DNA from: Loripinus fragilis | Lineage: Eukaryota; Mollusca; Bivalvia; Lucinida; Lucinidae | NCBI GenBank assembly: GCA_964019695.1 | Contig: OZ026524.1 | Span: 28,374,164-28,438,163 of the forward strand | Direction: 5' to 3' | Length of the DNA: 64,000 nt | In this document: piece after piece, positions 1-8,856 of the stretch | Layout of the letters: each line of letters opens with the position of its first letter | How positions within the stretch are numbered: the first letter of the stretch is position 1 | Notes under the pieces: model-generated | The model's input: the letters and a program-made list of their open reading frames with translations, nothing else | The model's database searches: none | What the model was told of the DNA's origin: nothing | Made by a program: the position numbers and the translations under genes

Positions 1-190
1 GGAAATGCCATTTCCCGTAGACCGATACGGATGCCCAACGGTGTGGCTACGGGTATTGACGTATCTACCAAGGATAGGATAAAAAAAGAAGGCTTTTGGT
101 GACGTGATTGATACGGTTTGTTACGGTCTAGGACGGTCTAGTACGTAACGCCACGCTTTAATACGAGGTGAGTGATCCAGGGTAACGTGA
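1..190. repeat. acgg/tacggt-rich repeat, cut by the window edge
   Basis: Dense degenerate tacggt and acggtct motifs end near a 'gatccaggg' stretch. A similar texture recurs at about 2450-2945, so the two stretches may be ends or relatives of one repeat. No coding potential is seen. The match is by eye and weak. Confidence 0.35.
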
Positions 191-1202
191 CCCTCTTGTT
201 TTATAACTTTTACTGAATGTAGAAACGAAATTTGGTTCTTCTCAAAAGTCTTTGGCGATTTGGACAAATCGTGTTAAGAGATGATTGTGATTATAAACTG
301 TCAGTGTTGGGTGGTAAACAGATAAGAACCTGATCAGACTGCGTCATATAATCAGTTTGAGCCTGGTCTGAACCGTTTCATTTCAGTCACAAATAGTATT
401 GATTCAGAGTGTATTCTCGAGTTTTCTTGCTACATACGCTTGGCTCTAGCATCTACTGTTTACCTTAAAAAATATCAAGCCCTTCAGGCATACCAAAGAA
501 ATATTTATTTAAGCATATCCTAAAACATCATTCCAATTCAGAATCTTTACTTTTAATAGACCTTAATATGACCCGCAAAAATAGCGGTGACCTCCAACAT
601 TATCCACACAAAAATTCACACACCCAAAAATATTCATTTTTCTGAAAACCTCCAAAACTATCCAGCTTCAAAATATTGACGCCAAAATAATGGCCTAGCC
701 TATGTGTACATATAAATATCAGAGTACACCCAAAACATGTGTGTACGTGTACTGGTGGTGGTCGTCTGTAAAAGTACTTGGCCAGGACAATAGGGAAAAT
801 GTCATAGAAGCATTCAGAAATTATGTATGGCTTAGATAAAGAATATGTTTATGGTTAGAAATTCAAGTTTCTGACAACCTGTCTGGTTTGAAAATGCATC
901 CGATTCGTCCATTCCCTTGCAAGTGGCGATTTTTGTCACCTGCTGGCATTGATATCAAAAAGGAACTTAGGATCCAGATAACGTCTGGAAAAGTGTCAGG
1001 CCTGCTCTGGATCTAAACTGTTTGACACCCGTGGAATTCCTGAAAGATTTGTTTTTGAAGTGGACTTTTTTTGAAAAAAAAAATCAGCAGGCAACAAAAA
1101 AGAGACTCAAATGACCCAGCATGCAAAAACCAAACAATAAATTAAAAAATATGCACTAAGCTAGTTAAGACTATGTGAGCCTCATCAAGAGGTGTGCACG
1201 AC
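191..1202. other. Intergenic stretch, nothing recognised
   Basis: AT-rich sequence with no convincing reading frame, RNA gene or clear repeat structure. Confidence 0.5.
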
Positions 1203-1956
1203 ATTTCGTCTAAACCCATTTCGTCGAATAGGCACTTCGTCTAATACGACAATTGGTCGTAGAAGCCAGTCTGATACGACATTTCGTCGAAAAAAAACTT
1301 AAGGATTTTAGACGTAATGTCGTACCTTTGTTATTTTTTGTCTTTTTTTTTATTTTTCTCACTTATTTCCTCCAATATTTAGACGATCTGCCCGTTGTCC
1401 GCCATATCGATTTCACTACATCACTAAAATGGAAGAATGCAGTTCTATACTAGCAACAGGGATACACTAAAATAGCCTACAAATGTTTTGATTATTCCAA
1501 AGATCGTATCTTTAAGGAACATACTTACTGGAAGTGTGTAGATAGGAAATGCCAGGGATGTTAGACCACAAAGAACGATCAGGTGATAAGAGAAACTGAA
1601 CACAATCTTCATGGGCCAAACCAACCAAATCTGGTGTCTATGGCAAGAATAAAGGATGCTGCATCTTTGGAACCACCATCACGTCTGATTAATGAAGAAT
1701 TACAGGATGAGAGCACCGGTTATCTACCTCGGCTTGCAACTGTTAAGGTTTTGTTTGTTACTGACAAAAAAGATCAGCCTTCGTAGATCACTTGTCTTTC
1801 CTTACCATTGTATAGTAAACAAAATTTAGACGAAACAAAATCAGACGAAAACATTTAGACATTTTTATACGAATTTAGACAATTTTCGACAAAATTTAGA
1901 CAAAATGTCGTATTCGACGAAATGTCCTTTAGACGAAATAGTTTTAGACGAAATGT
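1203..1956 (+). mobile_element. Mutator-like (MULE-type) non-autonomous DNA element
   Basis: Both ends are built from repeated 'tttcgtctaaa' and 'tttcgtcgaa' blocks in inverted orientation. The left end reads acatttcgtctaaa..., and the reverse complement of the right end begins with the same acatttcgtctaaa. The terminal inverted repeats are therefore long (roughly 100-150 bp) and internally repetitive. The interior holds a FLYWCH-type zinc-finger remnant (1454-1786), a domain often found in MULE transposases. No DDE catalytic core remains, so the copy could only have moved with help from another element. I found no clear 8-11 bp target duplication. Assignment to the Mutator superfamily rests on the FLYWCH remnant plus long TIRs. 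Confidence 0.6.
1454..1786 (+). pseudogene. FLYWCH zinc-finger remnant of a MULE-type transposase
   Basis: Reading frame 2 shows the order typical of a FLYWCH finger: an aromatic and lysine-rich lead (IAYKCFDYSKDR), then TYWKCVDRKCQGC, a stop codon at 1562-1564 where the family usually has a residue, then a spacer and a histidine (TEHNLHG). FLYWCH fingers bind zinc through two cysteines and two histidines, here C...C and H with the second histidine degraded. Downstream, residues such as ARIKDAASLEPPSRLINEEL and YLPRLATVK resemble the segment that follows the finger in MULE proteins. The frame is closed upstream by a stop at 1451. It lies wholly inside the TIRs of the element and has lost the transposase catalytic domain, so it is a fossil. 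A host FLYWCH gene exon is less likely because of the flanking TIRs. Confidence 0.55.
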
Positions 1957-2450
1957 AATGGATCCCATCACGAGAAACCTGACTTCAGAAATGGAAAAAG
2001 CAGATTTTCTCGCGTCGAGGTCGAATTATACCCTCTATGAGGTACTTTTAAACATATTACAGAATGGGGGTAATGAAAGAGGAGAGTAGTAATACGTATG
2101 TGTCAGCACATGGAAGTTTGGTTCTTTAACCCTTTATGTTCTAATGGATTATATCTCATACATATTGATAAAATTAAGATGGAATTGTTCATTGTATATC
2201 TATATAATATGAGATCACAGGTCACATCTTCCAAATTTTGATGTTTTATGTACCTAAAGATTATTTTTACCTTAACAAACAGTTCATATCCTGATGAAAT
2301 GCAGCATTTTGTGGCATTGCATCTGGGTATTCGCTGTTTGTTAAAGTACTCATTAAGGAGTCCAATGGCTAAACATCCATGCACAGCTATCCATTGTAGC
2401 CCAAGATGGGAAGGGCAAACCGGATATCTCTGTCTAACAAGACCAAACTG
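1957..2450. other. Intergenic stretch, nothing recognised
   Basis: Short open frames on both strands show no family resemblance or codon structure. No repeat was identified. Confidence 0.45.
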
Positions 2451-2945
2451 AATCTCCTGGGCTGGCTAATTGGATTTAAACCGTCGTGGACCGTACTCAT
2501 TCTGTATTTTACCTTGGTATTACGTAGCAAACCGTATCTAATCCCTACCTATCCGAAATGCAGCTTATTGGGATCGTACCGTTCTGTAACAAACCTTAGC
2601 CAATACGTGGTGTTACCGTAAAAGTTCGTATTTAAACCGTTGAAATCCTTGGCGACTTTTGGGGCTACGAATAAATAAGGACTAGTACGGTTTAACTACA
2701 GACTAAAGCAGATCAGTACGTTCTAACACGGTTTAGTAAGGATGTGCTACGGTTGTTTGATCCGTGGTCAAATTTTGAACATGTTCAAAAACTGTCAAGG
2801 ATAGTCAAGGATGTACAAGTACTACTACGTATGATTACGGATGCAACACGGAAATCTACGGACCAATACGGATTGCCACGAATGATGCCTGATTGTATCC
2901 GTGGCTAATCCGGCGTCCGATCCGTGAATGTGTGACCAGGGCATA
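2450..2945. repeat. acgg/tacggt-rich repeat
   Basis: Degenerate 'accgt', 'acggttt' and 'ctacgga' motifs run throughout, with a texture like window positions 1-190. It ends next to 'gtgaccaggg', comparable with 'gtgatccaggg' near 174. This may be part of one larger dispersed repeat. There is no coding signal. Confidence 0.35.
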
Positions 2946-2961
2946 AGACGAAGTAACGTGT

Positions 2962-3156
2962 TTTGATTTGATTCTTTACGTCCCATCAACAATCTTTCAG
3001 TTAAACAGGGACGGGTCTTCCTGGGTTGAACCAGTACTAAGCTAGGATAAATGTGACTTGCTCAAGGACCACAACGCAGTGACGCCGGTGAGGCTCGAAA
3101 CCGCGGCCTCTCGGTCTCGAGTCAAGCACTCTTCCACTGAGCCACTGCGCTCCCTA
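2962..3156 (-). mobile_element. tRNA-derived SINE (family 1), full copy with TSD
   Basis: On the minus strand the head reads as a tRNA-like RNA polymerase III promoter: box A around gctcagtggaagagtgct and box B around gtttcgagcctc. A body follows and a tail with gattctttgattt-like repeats. It is flanked by a perfect 11-bp target duplication, aagtaacgtgt, at 2951-2961 and 3157-3167. Two other family members lie at 16922-17085 and 17216-17410. SINEs are mobilised by LINE proteins; which LINE partners this one is unknown. Confidence 0.85.
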
Positions 3157-3449
3157 AAGTAACGTGTCATAGTGCGTACAGGAATTCAGTGAACATCGCT
3201 TTTTGCGTTTATTTTTATGTGTGCAGACTAATCGCAGAATAAACATCAGAATTTAATACATCTATACACCGCCTAATTGGTGATATTTTTTTCGTTACAA
3301 AAGGTATTGCCATATGGGCTATGATATGATGGAATTTGTCCTCATTTGAGCATCTACTTTTTTTTTTATTTACCCTAAACGCACCTTTGTACGGATCACT
3401 GCCTTTGGTTGACTTTTAGTTACAGTTTAGTAAGACGAAGTAACGTGTT

Positions 3450-4105
3450 AGGAGAAGGGTTTCTTATCATATCAATATAGTTCCACCAAATGCTAATTGT
3501 GGCCATAGTTTGGGCTCATTGAATTTTGGCATACAAGAAAATATTGAGAGTAAAAATAGTAAGTAAGGGTGCAAAGATCAGGAGTCGATACAATCAAGTA
3601 CCACACCTGACCCAGGATACCAATGGGAAAGTGACAAACTCATAGTTGAGGCCTTCTCAGCGGGTGCCCATCCGCTTGTTCCTATGAAATGAATCGCTGT
3701 GTTCCCTTGTTCCTCAATTCAAAATCTTGATTTTCTGTGTTCCCTGCTCCTTGAAAGTTTTATCCCTTATCATCAGATTTGAAACAATTTTCCAACTTGT
3801 TTTATTAAATTGATTGAGCTTTCTATCTATTTATTCCAAATACTGATTGGTTGACACCAGGCAATGCAAAATATGCACCATAATTCCGGGCAACTATAAT
3901 TGATAAGACAGAAAAAGATCACAGGGCTCACCAGGTAGGCGTGATCCTGGTGAAAATTGACTAATCCAATAAAAAATAATGCTCGTTCAGCCGTTTAACA
4001 GTTGAGGTCAGAAAGAGAAACAAGTGATGGGGTGGGAATGCACTTGGAAATAGGTTGAAAAATATATCAGCGGATGTCTTATTTTCTGTTTGGGGTCAAT
4101 ATTTT
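3450..4105. repeat. Interspersed repeat R2, copy A
   Basis: It matches 13756-14278 over most of its length, for example ccatagtttgggctca, cgcttgttcctatgaaatga and atatatcagcggatgt. Copy A is longer because of a 97-bp insertion at 3549-3645 that is absent from copy B. No protein is encoded and no terminal repeats were found, so the class is unknown. It is followed by a T-tract and a G-tract at about 4108-4132. Confidence 0.75.
3549..3645 (-). mobile_element. 97-bp insert matching the 3' end of a Penelope-like repeat
   Basis: Copy B of R2 reads straight through this point (atattgaggcc). Here the insert is bracketed by a 5-bp duplication, ttgag, at 3544-3548 and 3646-3650. About 94 bp are nearly identical, in reverse complement, to 63378-63473. 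Its left end reads aaaaatagtaagtaag, close to aaaaatagtaagtgag at the 3' ends of the Penelope-like copies at 37962 and 49604. It is best read as a drastically 5'-truncated retrocopy. Confidence 0.6.
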
Positions 4106-4188
4106 TTTTTTTTTTTTAGGGGGGGGGGGGGGGACGGCTGAAAACTAATTTTCACGCGAAGTGCATCATAGGCTATAAATTATGCACC

Positions 4189-4491
4189 AGTCATTTGTAA
4201 CCAATGCTTCACCCAAGCCCCAGAGCAGGGTGTGGATAACGTGGCAAATGTGCTGTGATTTCACTTTTACATTGTCTCCATAATGCGGAGGAAATGTAGG
4301 TGTTTGATAGACATATGCAACCATGGCAGTGCAGTATAATAACATATTGCGGGGGGAAACTGTTATAGTTTTGCCAGCTAGCTGTCCCCATAGTGTGAGG
4401 GTTACTATGGGGAACTGCAGACACAAAATCAATGTCCTCGACATTCCCCTGGGCTGGGGAGAGGGGGGGGGGGCAGTGGTCACAAATGACT
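4189..4491. mobile_element. Foldback MITE, copy 1
   Basis: The left end agtcatttgtaac is inverted at the right end (cacaaatgact). The interior shares blocks with the neighbouring copy at 4524-4650, such as gaaaatcaaagtccc-like and gggaactgca-like segments. There is no coding region. Confidence 0.55.
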
Positions 4492-4523
4492 AGTGCATAA
4501 AGGCGAAATACATTATGTCCACC

Positions 4524-4650
4524 AGTCATTTGTAACGACGCCCCAGCCGGGCAAATGAGCTGTTAGTAGAGGGTCATTCCGGGGACCTGCAACCAGAAAA
4601 TCAAAGTCCCCGAAATTCCCCCGCTCAGTGGGGTGTAGTTACGAATGACT
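4524..4650. mobile_element. Foldback MITE, copy 2 (127 bp)
   Basis: Inverted ends: the left end agtcatttgtaacgacgccc pairs with the reverse complement of the right end, agtcattcgtaactacaccc. It lies 32 bp after copy 1 in the same orientation and is an internally shortened relative. Confidence 0.55.
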
Positions 4651-4756
4651 TGTTTATTAGATGATGTAGAGCACAGCCAAATGATGTGACTCCCATTAAT
4701 ATATCTGATGAATAGCTTCCTCATTTTTTTTTAAATATTATTATCTGTTGCACTAA

Positions 4757-5528
4757 ACTCCAGCTGATAAGTTTTTAGACTTAATTTTTTGCAATAACTT
4801 TTTTGTCTTCAATTTTAGCAAAATGTGTTCGCGATGAAAGTTTTAGAGGAGAACTTCCGCCAACTTCTAAAAAAGGTCTTGTGCTTGTGGCGCAAACAGA
4901 TTTTTGTGTATATAGATGAAGATTTTGCAATAAATCGAATTCGTCCAAAATTTCTAAGTCTTTTAATGACAGGTATAATTCGTATAGGCGTGACAGAAAG
5001 GGGTAGTTTCAAAAAAATATTCGGAAGCGGTGCATATCCCGTTCTTCAAAGGCTCTGCATAAACTGCCGTTAACATACTCAGAATTTAGCGCGCATATGC
5101 AGAATCAACTTAAAGCAGGCTTATTTTTAGGAACAAAGGCTAGGCTATCGCATGACGTGCATTTTTTCTCTTATGCATGTGCTATGAAATGAACGGTTTT
5201 GGGATGACCCTACTAGTTTAACGCACGAGCGAATCAGGTGCGATTTCTATTATATTTGAACAAACCATCCACTGCTTTAGTAATTGAATTAGGGCGGTGC
5301 AATGTACATTTTTGACTGACATCTTGGACTGTTTATTTGCGATTTGTTAAAAATAATCAAAGAGTGCATCTAAGCACAGAGGAACCTGTAGCATCTAGGA
5401 TGTTGGAACCATTTGGAGAAGTTTGCGGAGATGTTTCTGAATACTTTTCATCGCGAACTCATTTTGCTAAAATTGAAGACAAAAAAGTTATTGCGAAAAA
5501 TTAAGTCTAAAAACTTAACAGCTAGAGT
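4757..5528. mobile_element. Foldback DNA element, about 130-bp inverted arms
   Basis: The left arm (4757 to about 4885) and right arm (about 5395-5528) are inverted copies. Both contain, in mirrored order, agtttttagacttaa, ttgtcttcaattttagcaaa and ttcgcgatgaaa. The loop of about 500 bp has no recognisable transposase; small frames at 4825-5073 and on the other strand are shadows of the arm. No target duplication is obvious at the actc...gagt ends. Confidence 0.7.
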
Positions 5529-5584
5529 TTTTTTTTAAGTCTTGTAATATTTGTCCTAGAGCTGTCAATATACGAGGCCACGAC

Positions 5585-5920
5585 ACGAGAAAACCAGTCT
5601 TCTGGGTTTCCGACAAAGCGAGTCTCAAACCAGTCTCCTCGGCTTTACAGGCTAGCAAGAAAATTGAAGTTTCTCTCGTAGCAAGTCTAGATATTACTTT
5701 CAAAAAGCAGATAACAAAGTTGCTGATGATGCTGCGCGGATGCGCAGGCTGATCTGCGCCTTTGTCGCTACAAATCACCGTTTTTCTCAGTCGCAGTCCA
5801 ATTGCTATATGTCATTTTTTACACTGAACGCTTCGTGAAATATGATATAACTCAGACAGAATTGTTATTTGCGCAGTCTCTTCAAAGCATTTGCAGTGTG
5901 TATGTAGACACACCAAGAGT
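5585..5920. repeat. Interspersed repeat R1, copy A, left part (split by DIRS-order element)
   Basis: It matches 16697-17190 (for example gcaagtctagatat, aaaagcagataacaaagttg and gtagacacaccaagag). The repeat continues after the retrotransposon, at 12931. A short related piece (cttctgggttt, aaagcgagt) also occurs near 41460. R1 encodes nothing recognisable. Confidence 0.8.
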
Positions 5921-5978
5921 TATCCCCAGTGACATCTAGAAGCGTAATAAAGCATCTACCTCTTTTCGATACGAACAT
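5921..5978 (+). repeat. A1 split direct repeat (left end of element)
   Basis: 58 bp, nearly identical to A2 at 12667-12724 (tatccccagtgacatcta... to ...cgatacgaacat, with one clear mismatch). It carries the right half-site arm cccagtgacatcta at 5925-5938. Confidence 0.85.
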
Positions 5979-6110
5979 CTGTAAGAGGCGGAAGTGTTTG
6001 CTAAACTGAGAAAGGTATACATTTTTTCTTATATACAGCCCAGGGGGCTGCTGACCTAGGTTGTAATTTTTTTTCAGCTTTGGTAGCTGATCGGCCTTGG
6101 TGGTTATGTT

Positions 6111-6164
6111 AGACCTTGGTGGTCATTTAGACCTTGGTGGTCATTTAGACCTTGGTGGTCATTT
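6111..6164. repeat. 18-bp tandem repeat, three perfect copies
   Basis: The unit agaccttggtggtcattt occurs three times, preceded by degenerate copies from about 6093. Each unit contains the near-palindrome gaccttggtggtc. It lies in the 5' leader of the tyrosine-recombinase element. Confidence 0.85.
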
Positions 6165-6360
6165 AGTGTCGGGGACACTATGGTTTCTCAAATATACCGT
6201 TAGCGATTTTGAAATATGTTCATAATAGTGTTTGTTTTTTATGTATATTTTAAAATATACAGTTCTTGCGATTTCAATGGCAGATGATTTTTGAATGATT
6301 TGCGTGAACGTGCCCGCCATCTTGATAATTAATGTTTCATGGATTTTTATTAAATTTCAG

Positions 6361-6729
6361 ATGGTACTGCCTACAACCCTTAAGAGAAAACATTCCTTGA
6401 AAGACATTAACATTTTACCACTCATCAAAAAAGTCAGGGCTGAGGCTGGGCAGCGGGTACCTGAGTACGCCCGCGTGCAGGTGTCAAAACGGACGGAGGA
6501 GATGCCGTTGGAGGAGCTAAATGGGCTCTTTGATGGCCTTACGGGAGAGGATTCAAGAGAGATACTAAAATCATGTGATTCGGAATACTCGGCAGAGAAT
6601 TTGCAATGTTTGGTGCATCATTCAATTATGTTTGCAAATGAATTCAGACCGCCAAAGGGCCAAGAATTACGTTTGTTAAGTTTTTTGTTGTTTTTTTCAT
6701 TCCAAGTCTGCATGCTGAATTTTTTTTAG
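6361..6729 (+). pseudogene. Possible ORF1/gag N-terminal part of the DIRS-order element
   Basis: An open frame starts at an ATG just after a polypyrimidine-cag stretch (taaatttcag/atggta) and encodes about 105 charged residues before entering a T-rich stretch. It contains LKRKHSLKDINILPLIKKVR and a patch rich in acidic residues (EEMPLEELNGLFDGLTGED). I recognise no domain. Its position between A1 and the zinc-knuckle segment suggests the amino-terminal part of the gag-like protein, separated from the rest (7940 onward) by 1.2 kb that could be an intron or later insertions. A captured host exon cannot be excluded. No good donor site matches the acceptor at 7939 in frame. Confidence 0.35.
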
Positions 6730-7939
6730 GTTTATCGAGTTTATTACTTTATTTTTGAAGTTTTGCAATTTTGCATCGGCCTATACAATGAGGTGTTAAT
6801 CTGCTTCATGTCCCTTTTGTTGCAAATAATGCATGGATCTGCAGATTTGCGGAAAACAAAAGCGCTGCATTTATATTTTGGGAAGGGTGTCGACATATTA
6901 CGTATTAGCTATGTGACGCATTTTCTCCCTGGATATATTCCTTTTTCAGTCATTTGATAGCAGTGCCGGATCCAATCAAAATGCATACATTTTATTTAGC
7001 TGCATGCAAATGAGGTATACTCGTATTCATATTCATGACATTAGTGGTGAGCATTCCAATCATGACGTTCATTTTGGTGCTTAGTTTCTCACGTGATACT
7101 TTTGTAGGCGTATGCTTGGTGAAATACGCCGTGCATATTTAATCCGGGTCACCTGGGAGTGATTCATATATTTAGCAAGTCTAGGAATTTTAACGAGGGC
7201 ATGTAAATATTTCTGTTGCAGCATTACTAGGCTGAGACAAGGGAAAACGACGAATTACACACGATTCTTGTATTGTGATATGCGGTTTTGGAGTACTCTT
7301 TTAAAAGTCAACGTGTATGTCGTTTGCATACTGTACATATTATTTCTTGGGATAGCAGGCGGGCACTTGAGACATTTTTTAAAAAAGTTCTAAACTGGGG
7401 ATACACCCCTTTTATAGGACCAGGGGTGAAGTCCTGTTATGAAATGGTGTGAACATTTCGCAGGGAAAGACATGACAGTAAAAACTATTACGTTGTAGTT
7501 GCATTTTCTTCTAAAATAAAATGAAATCGCTTAAGCCCGCAAAGTTGCAGCACATAGTTGTACGCACATGCGTATTTACGTATACGTAGGTACGCTCTGT
7601 TTCGTCGCCAGAAAAGGTTGCTATAACTTATGAAAGGCTCGTTTTTCGCAGGTTATGAATTTTGTTTGTGCTCATTCAACGTCGGGACTGTCAGTTCACT
7701 TAACTTCATTTCTTTTTCCTGGGCAAGCTTGACAGTACTTCGTGCACAAACGTCACTTTTGTGAAATAGGCAGAGCGTAACTTAAAGTAAAGTTTTCTTT
7801 TAACGTACAGCGTCAACCAGCTGAATGTTGGTCGCATCCAAGTATATATACAACAGCTGTTTTTTTTTGTTTTATTGAGGACACCAGGTTCATTTTAAAG
7901 AGGCTGTCTTGCATTTTTTGTGTTCTGTTCTCGTTTTAG
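6730..7939. other. Non-coding gap within the element, ending in a splice-acceptor-like site
   Basis: No coding signal. It contains a degraded SINE fragment at about 7675-7775. The gap ends with ttctcgttttag/gag, which resembles a 3' splice site directly before the next coding block. Whether the gap is an intron of the element or accumulated insertions cannot be decided from one copy. Confidence 0.4.
7675..7775 (-). mobile_element. Degraded SINE fragment (family 2)
   Basis: It resembles the body of the SINE at 23837-24168: gtcagttcacttaac, tcctgggcaagcttga and a tgcacaaa...tttgtgaa segment occur in the same order. The tRNA head is missing. Confidence 0.55.
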
Positions 7940-8620
7940 GAGACGGGCCAGGAAGAAGCTGTACAGCCCGCTGCAAAACAACAGAAGGCTGAGGATTCGC
8001 TGGCACAGAGGATTTCCATGTTAGAAAAGAAATCCGACGATGCGATCACCCAGCTGAAGGACAAGGTGAGATCGCTTTGCCTGCAGAATGACCCCAGTGA
8101 ACCTTTGATTTTGTTAACTCTTGAGGAGTTAGCCAGAGTGTCTCGGTGACAAGGCCATGCAGATGCCGAGCTGTATGAAGAGTTAGCAAGGCAGGCTAAA
8201 GTTCAACAAGGGCAGTTGGACTTGGCGCATTTTTTGTCTTACGACGCTTAGTGGTAAAGCAGGAGACGTTATAACTAAAGCATTGTCGAAATGTTTAAAG
8301 AAACAGAAAAAGACAGACAAGTCAATCAATAATCCAGTGTCAGAGACTGACACTAGAGTTCCAGTGTCCCATCTTGCTAATCTATATCCTCCATTGCCTT
8401 CCACTGGCTACCAGTACCCCAGTCATATTCCCTCAGCACCTTATGGGTTTCAGTATCCTGGTCAATATCCTGGCATGCCTATGTATCAGTCTCGGCCATA
8501 TGCTATGGGCAGAGGGGCAGCTGGGAGGCAGTGGAGGGCTAGGGGAGCATGTCTGTTTTGTGAATCTACCGAACACCAAGTCAAAGACTGTCAAAAGATG
8601 AAACTGGCAAAATCAAAGTA
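7940..8620 (+). pseudogene. Gag-like protein with CCHC zinc knuckle, DIRS-order element
   Basis: The first block reads ETGQEEAVQPAAKQQ and a coiled-coil-like heptad stretch (LAQRISMLEKKSDDAITQLK), which suits a multimerising gag. A TGA in frame (about 8146) and a frameshift in the T-run near 8231 break it. After that the frame resumes (KAGDVITKALSKCLKKQKK), passes through a Tyr/Pro/Gly-rich linker (YQYPSHIPSAPYGFQYPGQY) and ends in a perfect zinc knuckle CLFCESTEHQVKDC (C-x2-C-x4-H-x4-C) about 15 residues before the stop. Such knuckles bind nucleic acid in retroelement gag proteins. Recognition rests on the knuckle and position; the rest is not similar to anything I can name. Confidence 0.65.
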
Positions 8621-8856
8621 GTCATTTTTTACATTTGATACAATCAAAGCTGCTTTGTCTTAGCTTATTCCTATAAAATTTACTATTATTATCTTTGTTA
8701 TATTAGTATGTTTGCTAATGTTTATACATGTAATACTGCCGCCTCCCAATATCTAGTCCAGGGACACAGATCCCTAGTGAGTCTTCATGATTCACGTGGG
8801 CTGGGTGTTGGGGATTTGTCCTTTTCTAAAGTTATGTCTGTTTTGCATTTTGGCAG

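Noticed and set aside
2962..3156. tRNA gene (also 14362-14450, 17216-17410, 23837-24168, 60838-60892)
   Set aside because: Box A/B sequences are present, but acceptor stems do not pair well and SINE bodies or target duplications follow. They are tRNA-derived repeats.
4166..4529. Two overlapping frames of about 105 residues on the minus strand
   Set aside because: Both derive from the foldback MITE and a G-run; no domain.
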